Assembly (NCBI GenBank): GCA_036867785.1
Contig: CP145421.1
Location: forward strand, 372,001 to 436,000
Source of the DNA: Plasmodiophora brassicae
Taxonomy: Eukaryota; Endomyxa: Phytomyxea; Phytomyxea; Plasmodiophorida
Reading direction: 5' to 3'
DNA length: 64,000 nucleotides
This document shows positions 32,901 through 42,806 of this stretch, piece after piece. The position numbers and the translations under genes are program-made. The notes below the pieces were generated by a model. It was not told the DNA's origin. It did no database searches and worked only from the letters and a program-made list of their open reading frames with translations. Each line of letters begins with the position of its first letter. Within the stretch, counting starts at the first letter, position 1.

Positions 32901-35442
32901 CTTCCTGACGGCCAGTCACACTCTCGCATCGGCCCTACTGAAAGGGACCGTATGTGGGGTTTTCGTAAGCTTAAATCTGCGTTTTATCAGGGTGGTGCTG
33001 AGGGTATATCAACAGGTGGGTGTCTTGTCAATCAAATGATTTCGCAGGAGTGTCGCCATCGAAGTGAACGACTGGAGCCGTTTTTCACAGCATCGTTGAC
33101 GGTTGCGAATAATGCCAATCTAGCGGCAAGCCTGTCTTTGTTTGTCGAGGGCGAGGTCTTAGAAACCGATAACAAGTGGATGTGCGCCGAGTGTAACCAG
33201 AAGGTCTCCTCAACAGTATGCCCATATCCCGATTGCCGGTGACGTTTCCTGTTTAGGTACCTGCAATCAAGAGGACATGCTTTCAGGCGTCATCACTCCC
33301 TGAGCATCTCATTCTTCACTTGAAGAGGTTTGAATACGATTTTGATGCCATGAGAAAGTTCAAGATCGTATGTACTACTATAGCGTTTGCAGTGCTAATG
33401 GCATTGATTGCGCTTCCCTCTAATAGAACGACTACTTTGAGTTCCCGATGGAATTCTCGATGCTACCCTTCACGGATGTCGGCATCGACAATACCGGTGA
33501 TGGTTCCGACGACGAATATCTGTATCGTCTAGTTGGGGTTCTTGTGCATACCGGCGTTGCTGATGCAGGGCATTACTACATGTTTGGTGCGTATCGTATG
33601 CGCTTCTGGAGTGTCGGCAGCTGATGTCGTTGTAGGATCTCATAGTGACGGACGCTGGTTTCAGTGGAACGACGCCGTTGTTACAGAGTTTGACGTCAAT
33701 CAGCTTCCAGCTGAATGCTTTGGCGGCGTTGATCCTGGTGGAAATATGAGACCCAATAGCGCATATCTGTTGCTGTACGATCGCGTATTGTTGGCGGGCA
33801 AACGGCGAGAACGTGTCGTCAGTCTTGCGGTATGTGACACCCTGCCTGATGGCTGCCGTGCAACGCTCGTGCAGTGATAACCTCATTTATAGGCCGTTCC
33901 TTCGCAAGTGCAGAACCTCGTGAAGGTTTCCAATGTACAGTTTGCGCGTGAGAAGCAGCTCTTCGACTCCAGATTTATGACCTGGCTGTGGCATCTGATC
34001 GATCTGTCATGGCCTGGTCTACTGCGGGGATACAACTCGTTGCATACCCGCTACGCAGCACTCGATGAACCTTGTGATAAGGGGGCATCGGATGAGAGCG
34101 AGCTGGGTCTTGCTGAGTCCGAAACTGGTAGTGACGGTGCCGGCTGACATGAACCTCGAACTGTGCTGACTGAGGCAACGAATTGCTTAGGCGAAAACTG
34201 TGTTGCCCTTGCCATGCAGTATACAACAGAGGTCGTGATACGCTCTGTGGACTGTTCCTCGTTTCCGTACTGGTTGTGGTTGATACAACGGATGATCTCG
34301 GTGCGTCCGTCGCAGCTCGTGCTGTTGCATGCTGCTCTCGACTGAAGCGAACGTGCGCACAGGTGTCGAAGCGCGCTGCAGTGTGGGTCGTCCACAAGGT
34401 TGCAGAAGACATGCCATGGTTTCGACTATTCTCTATGCAGTTTCCGATCGCGGATGGCCGATGCGCGTTTATCGATCTCGTTATCGGTGCCCTCCAACGG
34501 GTAGGGGCAGACGACCCGCACGTACGTCAGTTCCTCAGTAACATTGTCCGGGACGTATTGCCATCCCATACAGAAGTACGTTGCCAGTTATGCGCCACGT
34601 ACGTTCGACTTACCACTGTCGCCGACAGGTTCTTCGTCTACTTAGAGGGTTATCATCACTGCCCGGTTATGCGGACCTGTTGCTGTCTCTCAACGCACTT
34701 GACAAGGTCGTGGGCATGCTGCTCAAGCCGGATTCGCTACCTGCGCCAGGTTTGGCCGGCCTCGAAAGGCGTATGCGGGTCTTGGAATTGACTTGACACT
34801 CTCAGGGTCGTGGTTGGATCACGTTTCGTATATTTCCACCCACCTAGTCCATCAATGCCTGAACCGCAACTCGTCATTGCCCGAGGCACTGCATCAAGAC
34901 AAGACCTGGGGTTACCTGCTTGAAGATCAGATTACCTGGTGCGTAACCGTTGCACGATGTCTGACTGCTGTATCTCATACTGGCACTTAGGACAGGGCAA
35001 CACGTTGGTACGGATCAGTGGCTCCAGGTTGGTCGTCTCGATCTGATTAGGTACTGTCGTTCCAGGTCGGCCGTTTATTGCCGTTGCCGCACGCATAGCA
35101 CGCGCCACAGGAGCGGACCCGTTCATCAAACGCGCCGTCGCCGGGTTAACCATATCACACACCAGGCGCTCCTTCCGGTTGCGCCTGTTGTCGGAGCTCG
35201 TCTCGGACGCTATCGACACTGGCTCCGCCTCCACGCTCGACCGGATCCTCACCCGGATGATGGCCCTCATGGACCAATGCCTAGCATCTGGCGCGACGCA
35301 CGACGCCCTCCTGCTCGACTGCCTGCACTGGACGACGACGCACGCGTTCTCCGCCGGCCCTGTCGCCGCCTGGCTGCACGACCACCCTGCCACCTGGCAA
35401 CGCGTCGCCTCCGCTATCGTCAGCGCAGGCCCGTCCTCATAA
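26945..35442 (+). CDS. Giant USP-family deubiquitinase (USP9X/USP34-like), many small introns
   Basis: Plus-strand coding segments separated by many short GT-AG introns run through 8.5 kb. The start MADPTTVDGEERSIGL is acidic. A long helical-repeat N-terminal half has no named domain. The USP catalytic core then follows in order: Cys box GLK-NQGATCYMNSFLQLLF (nucleophile codon 32575-32577, after an intron ending at 32559), NEQKDVHEFANSIMDQL (about 32850), a zinc-type pair CAECNQK, LPEHLILHLKRFEYD (33290-33340), then the His box YRLVGVLVHTGVADAGHYY (33520-33580). GRWFQWNDAVVTEFD follows. Core order and the long flanking solenoid suit the USP9X/USP34 group. The tail contains ADGRCAFIDLVIGAL and ends LHDHPATWQRV. 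Exact exon boundaries in the N-terminal half are not resolved, and the 5' end could differ. All catalytic residues visible are intact, so it is probably active. Confidence 0.85.
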
Positions 35443-35654
35443 ACGCCTGCGCGGGACTGGTCCGGTCCGGATCACGTAGCGCCTCCCCCCTAAGAATAGC
35501 GATCCCGTCACGCACTTTTCTACAATTTGTGGGCCCGGATTCCAGAACTCGCACTGCGACCGCGTTGCACAGCGCAACGTCGTCAGGGCCGCCGCGTTAG
35601 CGTACGCATGAAATGCGGGCGTCATGGCCACCGGTTGCCTTCCAAAGCAGTGCG

Positions 35655-38114
35655 ATGGTGATGGTTTGGCTAGCGGCGCTCGCCGCGTACCTGGCGACGC
35701 AGACGCAAGCCGGGTCGCTGACAGCGAGCCCGGCGTTGGGCACGGGTTCCGCCATTGTCTTCCGCGGGCGCTCCTCGCCGTCGCCGCCGCCGGACGCGGC
35801 GCCGTCCCACGAAAGCCTCCTGCGTACCTTGTTTAGCAACCGGGCGAAGCCAAAGGCCATCTGGGCGGCTCTGCCGCGCTTCTTGCCGTACCTGGAATCG
35901 TCCGACTTCAATGTGTCATCCGTGCCCTACCGTCGCCTGATCCGCGTCCTCGACGCCGTGTTCGAGTGTGCGCCCGCCGACGACGTGGACGAGGTCCCGA
36001 GGAGCGTCCTGCGACTCGTCCAGAGGGCCCGGTTCCCCGCGTTCCTCGCGTTCGGGTCCGCCATTCGACACGCGGCTTTCGGCGCCGACATTCCGACGGC
36101 TAACGCTGCGCTGGCCGCCTTGGAGGCCCTGTTCCGGAATTCGTTCACGTTCCGGCCGGATGCGCCCGATATGGACGTCCTGGAGGACGATCTGCCCGAG
36201 CTGCTCCTCCGCGTCGTCGACGTCGTGCGGGCGTTCTCGTCGGAGCATCACGCGAGGCTGGTCCAGCTCGCGCTGACGCGGCCCGGCGCGCTTCTCGACA
36301 ACGCCGACCTCGTCTCGTGCCTCATCGAACACGGTTCCGACCCGAACCGCCGTTTCGCCGTTGCCGACCCGCCCGGCCCGCCCGTCTCCACAAGCGTGTT
36401 CGCGACGTCGTTCGCCCTGACCGAGCCAGCCGGGGTTCGTTTCGCCCGCGCGTTGCTCGAGTTCGGCGGCGACATCGACGCCCTGCTGGACGCGCCGGAT
36501 CAGGTCTGGCCGCACTTCGCCTATGGCGCCCACTGCTACCCGGACGCGTCCAGCCTGTTCTGGGCGGCCGTCGGGTATTCCGCCCGGCCCAACGACGTCG
36601 TCGCCATGCTCCTGCCCAAGGTCGTGTTCATGCCGGGCGTCCTGGACCAGCTGAGCAAGGACCCGGGCCTGGCCCCCGTCCTGATGACGGCGCTGGCCGT
36701 CAACCGGCCCGACCCTGTGCTGCTGCGCGCCCTGGCCGAAACGATGGCCCCCGCGCTGCCCGACCTGATCTTCCACCACCTGTCCGTCTGGACGTGCGCC
36801 GACCTGGGCGTCGACCCTGTCGAGGCGCTCGACGCCATCGTCGCCCATTGCCCGCATGCCGCGTCGTACATCATGGCGCGCAACGCGAACGGGTACAACG
36901 CCCTGGGCCACCTGGTCTACTTCGCGCAGCCGGTCGGCGTCATCGCGCGCGTCGTGGAGATCGCGGGCCCTGCCCGACACGACCTGCTGCTGCAGCGGAA
37001 CGGCAACGACGACGAGTCCATCGTGCAGACCGCGATCGGTGGCATTGCGCGTGCCGCCCACGACGAGTACAACGCCGACCGCGTCCTCGACTTCCTGCTG
37101 TCCCTCAACGAGAGCGCCGAGCTGGTCGCCCTGACCGACTCGGCCGGGCGTAACGCGCTCCACACGGCTGCCCAGCTGGCGGACCCGGCCACCTTCATCA
37201 GCGTCCTGCGCGCGTTCCCGCCCGCCGACCGGGACGCGTTCCCGGTCGACCGCGCCGGCCGGACCGCCCTGTCGTACCTGTGGGCGGCGTTGTTCCCCGC
37301 GCCGGGCACCCCGATCCGGGACCTGGACGTCGTCGACCTGTGGCACAGCGCCGGGTTCGACCCGGTGCTCTGGCGGCGGGAGGCCGGCGGCGTCCCCGAC
37401 CACGCCCTGGCGCACGTGGACAAGATCCGAGACAGGGCGCCGTTCGCCAGCAGCTGGAACGGGATCCCGATCCCGACCGCCGACAAGAACCACCCGCGGA
37501 CGTCGAGCGGCTGGTCGACGTTCACGATCCCGACGCCGGTCCACACGTACGACGCGGACCCGTTCGCCTGGAACGACACGTTCGCGCTGGCCGACCCGAT
37601 CGACCCGGACCTGTCCCTGCTCTTCAGCGACGCGCTGGCCGACCACCATGACGGCGACCGTCGAGCGACGTCGGGGACGGACGAGCGCCCGGCGGCCGCG
37701 CGATCGCCGCTGTCGTCGTCGGGCCTGCACGGCGCCGGCGTCCTGGCGGCGAGTTACCTGATCGGGCGGCGCCTCATGCCAGGCGGGTCGTCGCGAGGCC
37801 CGTCGCCGTTGCCGCCGCCGTCGGCCCCATCGCCCACCTCCCTTCCGTTTGTTTCGGCGCCCGCCGCCTATCTGCTGACGCGGCACCTGTACAGGCCGTA
37901 CGCGGCCGTGCCGCCGCGACCGCTCGCCGACGTCGTTGTCCGGGTCCACCAGGCGCCCGACACGGCGCCGGCGGCCGGCCTCGTCGCCGGGTTCGCCACG
38001 TTCGTCGCCCTGGCGGCCGTCGGCTGCTACAAGTACGCGCGGTGGTCGACGACGACGCTGAGGATAAAGGGGCCACCATATGAGATTGTCGACGCCCCGG
38101 GCATGATGTCCTAA
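35655..38114 (+). CDS. Secreted/membrane ankyrin-like protein
   Basis: Intronless frame of about 819 residues (833 if the upstream Met at 35613 is used). The chosen start MVMVWLAALAAYLATQTQAG gives a signal peptide. The body contains degenerate ankyrin-type helices (DLVSCLIEHGSDPNRRF; ALLEFGGDIDALLDA; DSAGRNALHTAAQLADPATF; DRAGRTALSYLWAAL), so an ankyrin-like solenoid facing a non-cytosolic compartment is likely. A disordered Pro/Ser region precedes two hydrophobic C-terminal segments (SLPFVSAPAAYLLT; GLVAGFATFVALAAVGCYKY), the last probably a membrane anchor. The ligand is unknown. Strong GC bias at third positions creates a 677-codon antisense frame. Secreted ankyrin proteins are unusual in free-living eukaryotes but known from parasitic protists. 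Confidence 0.8.
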   Translation: MVMVWLAALAAYLATQTQAGSLTASPALGTGSAIVFRGRSSPSPPPDAAPSHESLLRTLFSNRAKPKAIWAALPRFLPYLESSDFNVSSVPYRRLIRVLDAVFECAPADDVDEVPRSVLRLVQRARFPAFLAFGSAIRHAAFGADIPTANAALAALEALFRNSFTFRPDAPDMDVLEDDLPELLLRVVDVVRAFSSEHHARLVQLALTRPGALLDNADLVSCLIEHGSDPNRRFAVADPPGPPVSTSVFATSFALTEPAGVRFARALLEFGGDIDALLDAPDQVWPHFAYGAHCYPDASSLFWAAVGYSARPNDVVAMLLPKVVFMPGVLDQLSKDPGLAPVLMTALAVNRPDPVLLRALAETMAPALPDLIFHHLSVWTCADLGVDPVEALDAIVAHCPHAASYIMARNANGYNALGHLVYFAQPVGVIARVVEIAGPARHDLLLQRNGNDDESIVQTAIGGIARAAHDEYNADRVLDFLLSLNESAELVALTDSAGRNALHTAAQLADPATFISVLRAFPPADRDAFPVDRAGRTALSYLWAALFPAPGTPIRDLDVVDLWHSAGFDPVLWRREAGGVPDHALAHVDKIRDRAPFASSWNGIPIPTADKNHPRTSSGWSTFTIPTPVHTYDADPFAWNDTFALADPIDPDLSLLFSDALADHHDGDRRATSGTDERPAAARSPLSSSGLHGAGVLAASYLIGRRLMPGGSSRGPSPLPPPSAPSPTSLPFVSAPAAYLLTRHLYRPYAAVPPRPLADVVVRVHQAPDTAPAAGLVAGFATFVALAAVGCYKYARWSTTTLRIKGPPYEIVDAPGMMS

Positions 38115-38170
38115 TATACCATTCCTCAGCCGGAGACCAGGGTTCGATTGTACACAAGTTTATGTAGCCT

Positions 38171-38842
38171 CTATGATCGACGGCGCCTGCCGGTCGCGGG
38201 TCTCAGCTTCTTCTTCGACGGCTTCAGCGCGGCAACCACGCCCGCCTTCCGCTTCATGTAGCGCCGAAGGTCGGCGTCGGCGAGGAGTTCGCCAGCAATG
38301 GTCGTGTGGCGCTGCTTGCGTGGGATGCGCGCCGAGTAGAAGTCTTGGGCGCCTTCGACGACAGTTCCGATCTGGAAGTACTTGGGCACCTGCCAGCCCT
38401 TCCTGCCCTCGCGCTTGTAATGCCGTTTCGGGTCGAGGAACGCCCGGTTGGCGAGGACGCGGAGATCGTTGCGGACCGATGGGGTTAGGGTCGGCGCCAC
38501 CATGTCGTACCAGCCCTTGCCGGCCGAGTCCACCTTCTCAGGTGCCGGCGCACGCTCAACACGGAAGGTTGCCCTCGGGGCAGGCGGAGCCATCGATGCC
38601 AGAGCATCCGGGTGGATGCGGACGACGCCGTCACCAGTCTGCGTCAGGACGCTGGACGGCTGGCCAGCAGCCACCGTCGACAGGGACGACGCAATGGACA
38701 GATCCACGCTTCGTTCCGCTTTGGTGCAGGACAGGCGTTCTGTCAGCGCCTTACCGATCACAACACTGAGCTCGTCGATATTTTCATCGACGTCGACAGC
38801 GCCGGCGTCGCCGGCGTAGTCGGTCCGCCTTGTCCTGGCCAT
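38171..38842 (-). CDS. FCF2: Fcf2/TDIF2-type pre-rRNA processing protein
   Basis: Single exon of 223 residues with start MARTRRTDYAGDAG. The C-terminal Fcf2 domain is clear: GKGWYDMVAPTLTPSVRNDL, RAFLDPKRHYKRE, VPKYFQIGTVVEGAQDFYSA and RRYMKRKAG. In yeast Fcf2 is an SSU-processome factor required for early 35S pre-rRNA cleavage (A0-A2) and 18S production, and acts in the nucleolus. The acidic N-terminal half is variable and the C-terminus is Lys/Arg-rich. An upstream Met (38989) gives a Cys-rich extension of no family character and is not used. The stop is 57 bp from that of the convergent ankyrin-like gene. Confidence 0.93.
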   Translation of the reverse strand: MARTRRTDYAGDAGAVDVDENIDELSVVIGKALTERLSCTKAERSVDLSIASSLSTVAAGQPSSVLTQTGDGVVRIHPDALASMAPPAPRATFRVERAPAPEKVDSAGKGWYDMVAPTLTPSVRNDLRVLANRAFLDPKRHYKREGRKGWQVPKYFQIGTVVEGAQDFYSARIPRKQRHTTIAGELLADADLRRYMKRKAGVVAALKPSKKKLRPATGRRRRS

Positions 38843-38995
38843 TGTTGTGGCGCCACAGCGGGGTCCGCCACGGACTCCGCCACGGACTTCACGACCGACG
38901 CAACACCCTGCCCGCCCATGCATGTACCATTTCAGCTGCAACATCAACCGAGCTGGGGCGACGCTCCCAGCCGGAACGCGCCCGAACACAAGTGT

Positions 38996-39884
38996 TTAAA
39001 GATTGGCAGAGGAGAAGTCGTTTGGTGAGTGGCGCTCTTTCAGCGTCGACGTATTGACGATCATGCCGCGTTTGACGGCGGGTCTCGCGGCGATGGTTCC
39101 TATCCAGCGGTTCACGTGCGCGTACTCGTGCAGCGACAGGAACTTGGCCGCGTTATACCCGTCGCTAAGGCCTACACGCCCGAGTCAGTGCGCCAGTCGT
39201 CGGATCAGTACGCCTGGCGCGATACCGACAGCATATCCAGGGGTAGATGGCGATGTCGGCCAGGGAGTACTGGTCCCCGAGGACGTACGTCTTGTTCCCG
39301 TCGGCCAGGTGGCGATCCAGGACGTCGACAATGCGTTTCGCCTCCATGGTGAACCGGTCGACGGCGTACTGGATGCTGATCGGCGCGTACTGGTAGAAAT
39401 GGCCGAACCCGCCGCCCAGGTAGGGCGCCGTTCCGACCTGCCACATCAGCCAGCTCATGCACTCGGCACGCTGGCGAACATCAGTCGGCAGCAGTGGGCT
39501 CTTGGCCTTCTCCGCCAGGTAGATCATGATGGACACGGATTCGAACACGCGAATCGGCGGCGTCGCCGACCGATCCATCATGGCCGGGATCTTCTGGTTC
39601 GGGTTGACCGCCGTGAACCCGGTCGTGAACTGCTCCTGCGCCATGATATTGATCCGCCACGCGTCATAGTCCAGGCCCAGCTCCTCCAGCAGGATCGCCA
39701 CCTTCTGGCCGTTCGGCGTCCCCAGCGAATACAGCTGGAGCGCGTGCTGGCCGACCGGCAGTATCGCCTCGCTGCGCGCCCCCGCCGTCGGCCGGTTGAT
39801 CCCGCCGAACGCCCCGCCCGGCGCTGTCGACGGCGACCAGACCCCCGGCACGACGTATTCCGACGGCAAACTCGCCTTGGCCAT
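38996..39884 (-). CDS. Glutathione S-transferase, Nu-class/YghU-like
   Basis: Two exons (39884-39226, 39164-38996) with a 61-nt intron give 275 residues. The family N-terminal extension (MAKASLPSEYVVPGVWSPST) precedes the thioredoxin-like domain: LQLYSLGTPNGQKVAILLEE, with Thr and Asn in the TPNG loop serving in place of the usual Tyr/Ser, as in YghU-type GSTs that bind two glutathiones. IPAMMD with the GSH-contacting FESVSIMIYLAE motif follows. The helical domain has GTAPYLGGGFGHFYQYAPI and ADIAIYPW. The second exon adds KFLSLHEYAHVNRWIGTIAA, normal for this group. The family reduces small disulfides and hydroperoxides. Another donor 4 nt upstream with a different acceptor would also keep frame. 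Confidence 0.93.
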
Positions 39885-40185
39885 GACCTCGTCTCGTGTT
39901 GCTATTCCCGGACCGCGTTTTGCACTCTGCGTCGCCAGTGGCTGAGTGGCCCGACTGGCGACTGCACCCGCGGTCGTTTTGCGCGGGCCGCAGCACTGCC
40001 CGAGACACGCCCGACGGGGGACGCCCCTCCCCGTAACTGGTAACGCAAGCGGGGCCTCGACATGACCGAGCGTTCGGCGGCGGCCGTCCGTTTGGCGGTG
40101 AGCGGCGGTCCCCCCGGGTGCAAAAAAGGCGCCGGTGTAGATCAATACGCGACGGCCGCGGCGGCTGTGGCCGTCGGTCGACTGG

Positions 40186-41046
40186 ATGGGCTCCGACGGC
40201 GTCTGTGGGTGGCAGCGATGGCGGGGGCATGCTAGCGGGTGGGTGGCGCTGACGCGCCTGCGTGCAGGGGGCAACGTCGACGCCACGGTCGATTTCTGCG
40301 AGGGGAATTACGCGCTGGTGCCGTGGCTGGCGGAGGCGTTCAACACGATCTCGTCGGTGCCCATCATCGTGATGGGCGTGATCGGCCTGATTGAGACGCG
40401 GCGGTACGCGTCGCGGGAGCGGCGGTTTGCGCTGGCGTTCTCCGCGATCATCATGGTCGGGATCGGCAGCACCGTGTTCCATGCCACGTTGCGGCGAGGC
40501 GCCCAGATGCTCGACGAGCTCCCGATGCTGCTGGCGAATTTCGTGTTCGTGTTCATGCTGATCGAAAGGCATGCCGACAGGAAGATCCCATGGCTGCCGG
40601 GCGCCCTGTGGCTGAGCGCGCTCGCGCTCACCTGCATCTACCTGTTCTCCGACCAGTACTGGATCTTCCTGCTGGCGTACAGCGCACAGGTCACGTACAT
40701 CTTCTTGCGGTCCTGCGTCGTTGCCAGACGCCTGTCCCGGGAGGAGGTGACGCCCGGGGCCCGCGTCGCCCTGACCATGTTTATGCTGGCGGGCCTGACA
40801 TATTTCACCGGGTTCGGGCTCTGGGTGGTCGACCAGCTCATGTGCCAGCACGTGCAGTCGTTCCACCTGCACTCGTTCTGGCACGTTCTCGCCGGGTTCG
40901 GCACCTCCTCCTGGATCCAGTTCCAGCTGGCCGTTCGGGGCGTCGCCTGCCGGAAGGCCGTCTCCATGCGCTTCCTGCCGTCGGGACAGAACCCGATCCT
41001 ACCCCAGGTCGTGTTCGGCCGCCCGGTCAAATCGTCCTCTAATTGA
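40186..41046 (+). CDS. Alkaline ceramidase
   Basis: Integral membrane hydrolase cleaving ceramide to sphingosine and fatty acid. The 286-residue intronless frame has about seven hydrophobic helices. Family motifs are complete: VDFCEGNYALVPWLAEAFNT (residues 35-54), GIGSTVFHATLRRGAQMLDE (93-111, with the Ser, His and Asp of the zinc-site CREST motif) and SFHLHSFWHVLAGFG near the C-terminus, with the two remaining zinc His residues. Location is expected to be ER or Golgi. The start may be an in-frame Met further inside, since the first 30 residues are not conserved; an ATG at 40186 is used. It is divergent from the GST gene, 300 bp apart. Confidence 0.93.
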   Translation: MGSDGVCGWQRWRGHASGWVALTRLRAGGNVDATVDFCEGNYALVPWLAEAFNTISSVPIIVMGVIGLIETRRYASRERRFALAFSAIIMVGIGSTVFHATLRRGAQMLDELPMLLANFVFVFMLIERHADRKIPWLPGALWLSALALTCIYLFSDQYWIFLLAYSAQVTYIFLRSCVVARRLSREEVTPGARVALTMFMLAGLTYFTGFGLWVVDQLMCQHVQSFHLHSFWHVLAGFGTSSWIQFQLAVRGVACRKAVSMRFLPSGQNPILPQVVFGRPVKSSSN

Positions 41047-41084
41047 ATACGCCTGTGTAATGAGACGCGCGTTCCGCCGCGCCA

Positions 41085-42176
41085 TCAGATGGCCGGGTCC
41101 TGCGCCTGGCGCACGTACTTGAAGTCGCGCCAGTCGAAGTGCTCGTGCACGTAGTGGAGCAGCAGGCTCGAGAACGACAGCCCCGACACGGGCATCTCGT
41201 CGCGCCAGTGCACGTGACGACGCCCACGGAACAGGATCGCGTCGCCGTCGAGCATGCGCACCTCCACCGATTCGCTCCTGGGCGGCTTGTCCTTCCATCC
41301 GGCGCGTGTGTCCTCCTGCGTGGGGACGTGCACCCAGATCGGCCATGACGGGTCCCCTTCCGTGTTCACGTAGTGCTACACAGCGAGTCAGTCCCGCCTG
41401 ACAACGAGCATGTTACAATGTGCACCACCTACCAGCTGGATCGAGATCTGTTCGCCAACTGTCAGACGACGGGCGACGCGAACGAAGGGTCGGGGCGGGC
41501 CATTACCGTGAACTCATTGTCCTCCCTGTCAATGTGGGGCTTAAGGACCGGGCGGTTGTGCGGGTTGGGCCCCGGCGAATGCCAGCACAGGAACGAGTAC
41601 ACGTGCTTGACGGGTTCGCCGACGATGCCGTTGACCGCGTCGGTATAGCGCTGGCCGAGCCAGTGGCTGATCCGGTCGTTGTACGTGATCGTACGCGACA
41701 GGTTCTCGTCGAAGTTGTCAATGGTCTTGTCGTCGATCAGGTCGGCGTACAGCGCCTGAACCGTGCGCGTCTGCCTCGCTATGGTTAGGCGATCGTCGCC
41801 GCACACGCGAACGCGCCCTCTGCCGTACCTCCCACGGCGTCAGGAACGCTCGCAGCACCACAAAGTCGTTCTTGTTCAGAACGTCGTTGGCGTTGTCCAG
41901 GTTGAGGGTGCCGCCGCGGATGTCGACGCCCGACGCCATGACGTGGCTGGGGTTGAATTCGCGCGCCGACGACTGGTTGCGGTCGGCGTAGAACCCATGG
42001 TAGAAGTCGCGGTACGCCGACAGCAGGCGCAGGCGCTTCTCGTATTTGGGCGCCGGGATGACCGGGTCTGTGTGCGCGTACACACGCGAGTAGAAGTTCT
42101 CGTGGATGCTGGGCAGCTCCTCGCGAGCCGACGAGAATTTCGCCTGAGCGGGCACGTCAGTCGTCGGCTGCTCCAC
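41085..42176 (-). CDS. 2-oxoglutarate/Fe(II) oxygenase-like domain protein
   Basis: Three exons (42176-41829, 41770-41507, 41375-41085) with introns of 58 and 131 nt encode 300 residues. The core resembles the P4H/leprecan-type 2OG oxygenases: NKNDFVVLRAFLTPWE, then YSFLCWHSPG, then LKPHIDREDNEFT (metal-binding His and Asp of the HxD motif). After a strand (WPIWVHVPTQEDT) comes DGDAILFRGRRHVHWRDEMP, with the distal iron His and a following Arg-containing strand. A hydroxylase role is therefore likely, substrate unknown. The first 20 nt overlap the end of the upstream TPR-like frame, and a 28-nt in-phase GT-AG gap could fuse the two into one gene. Confidence 0.65.
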
Positions 42177-42806
42177 GTCGAGCCATCCCCATCACCTTCG
42201 CGTTCGGCGCGTCGCCGTCGAACTCGAGCACGTACCCGTTGTACAGGTCCGATTCGGCCTTGCACGCCGGTGAGGCGAACTCGGCGACCTTTCGCAAGAG
42301 ACGCTTCGCAGCCTTGTCGTCACCGATGACGAAGTGCAGCAGAGCGCGGCTGAGCAGAGGTTCACACTGGTCGCTACCGAGCTTCGCCTGTCCGTTTACG
42401 TCACCCATAGCGGGAGCGACGCTGTGGCAATGCTACGAACCGCTTCGTCGAACCACTGTTGCGCCAGCCTGAGGAGCTCTTCGTCGTCCGGCAGCTCGCT
42501 GCCCTTGTTCGACTCGATCAGTTGAAGGGCGTACAGGCGTCCCAGCTGCATTGCCGCCCGATAGTCCTTCCTGGCACGGTACTTCTTCATCAGGCGCTCC
42601 GCGTAGGCCGTCGGCGACGTCCTGGCCCGCTCCGACGCCACGACCGCCAACTGACCCATCGGATTTGGGGGCGCTGTCCCCTGCTGCCAGAACACAACGG
42701 ATGCGGCAATGGCCAGGGCCGCTACGGCAACGGTGACCGCGACGCCCGCTGCCGACCGACCCGCTCCTGGCGCAGCTGCCGCCGCCTTGGCGACATCAGC
42801 CGCCAT
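42157..42806 (-). CDS. Single-pass membrane protein with TPR/Sel1-like helices
   Basis: Two exons (42806-42441, 42387-42157) with a 53-nt phase-0 intron give 198 residues. An N-terminal membrane span (GVAVTVAVAALAIAASVVFW) is followed by helices such as DYRAAMQLGRLYALQLIE and SRALLHFVIGDDKAAKRLLR and ESDLYNGYVLEFDGDAPNAK, which look like TPR or Sel1 repeats. As a separate gene it ends MARRGAADD. It may instead be the N-terminal part of the downstream oxygenase; TPR-like plus 2OG is the architecture of prolyl 3-hydroxylases (leprecans). The span would then be a type II ER anchor. Confidence 0.6.

Noticed and set aside
35916-37949. 677-codon minus-strand open frame opposite the ankyrin-like gene
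   Set aside because: Extremely Arg/Val/Gln-rich composition produced by GC-rich third positions on the sense strand; no domain, and the sense frame has a leader, repeats and anchor.
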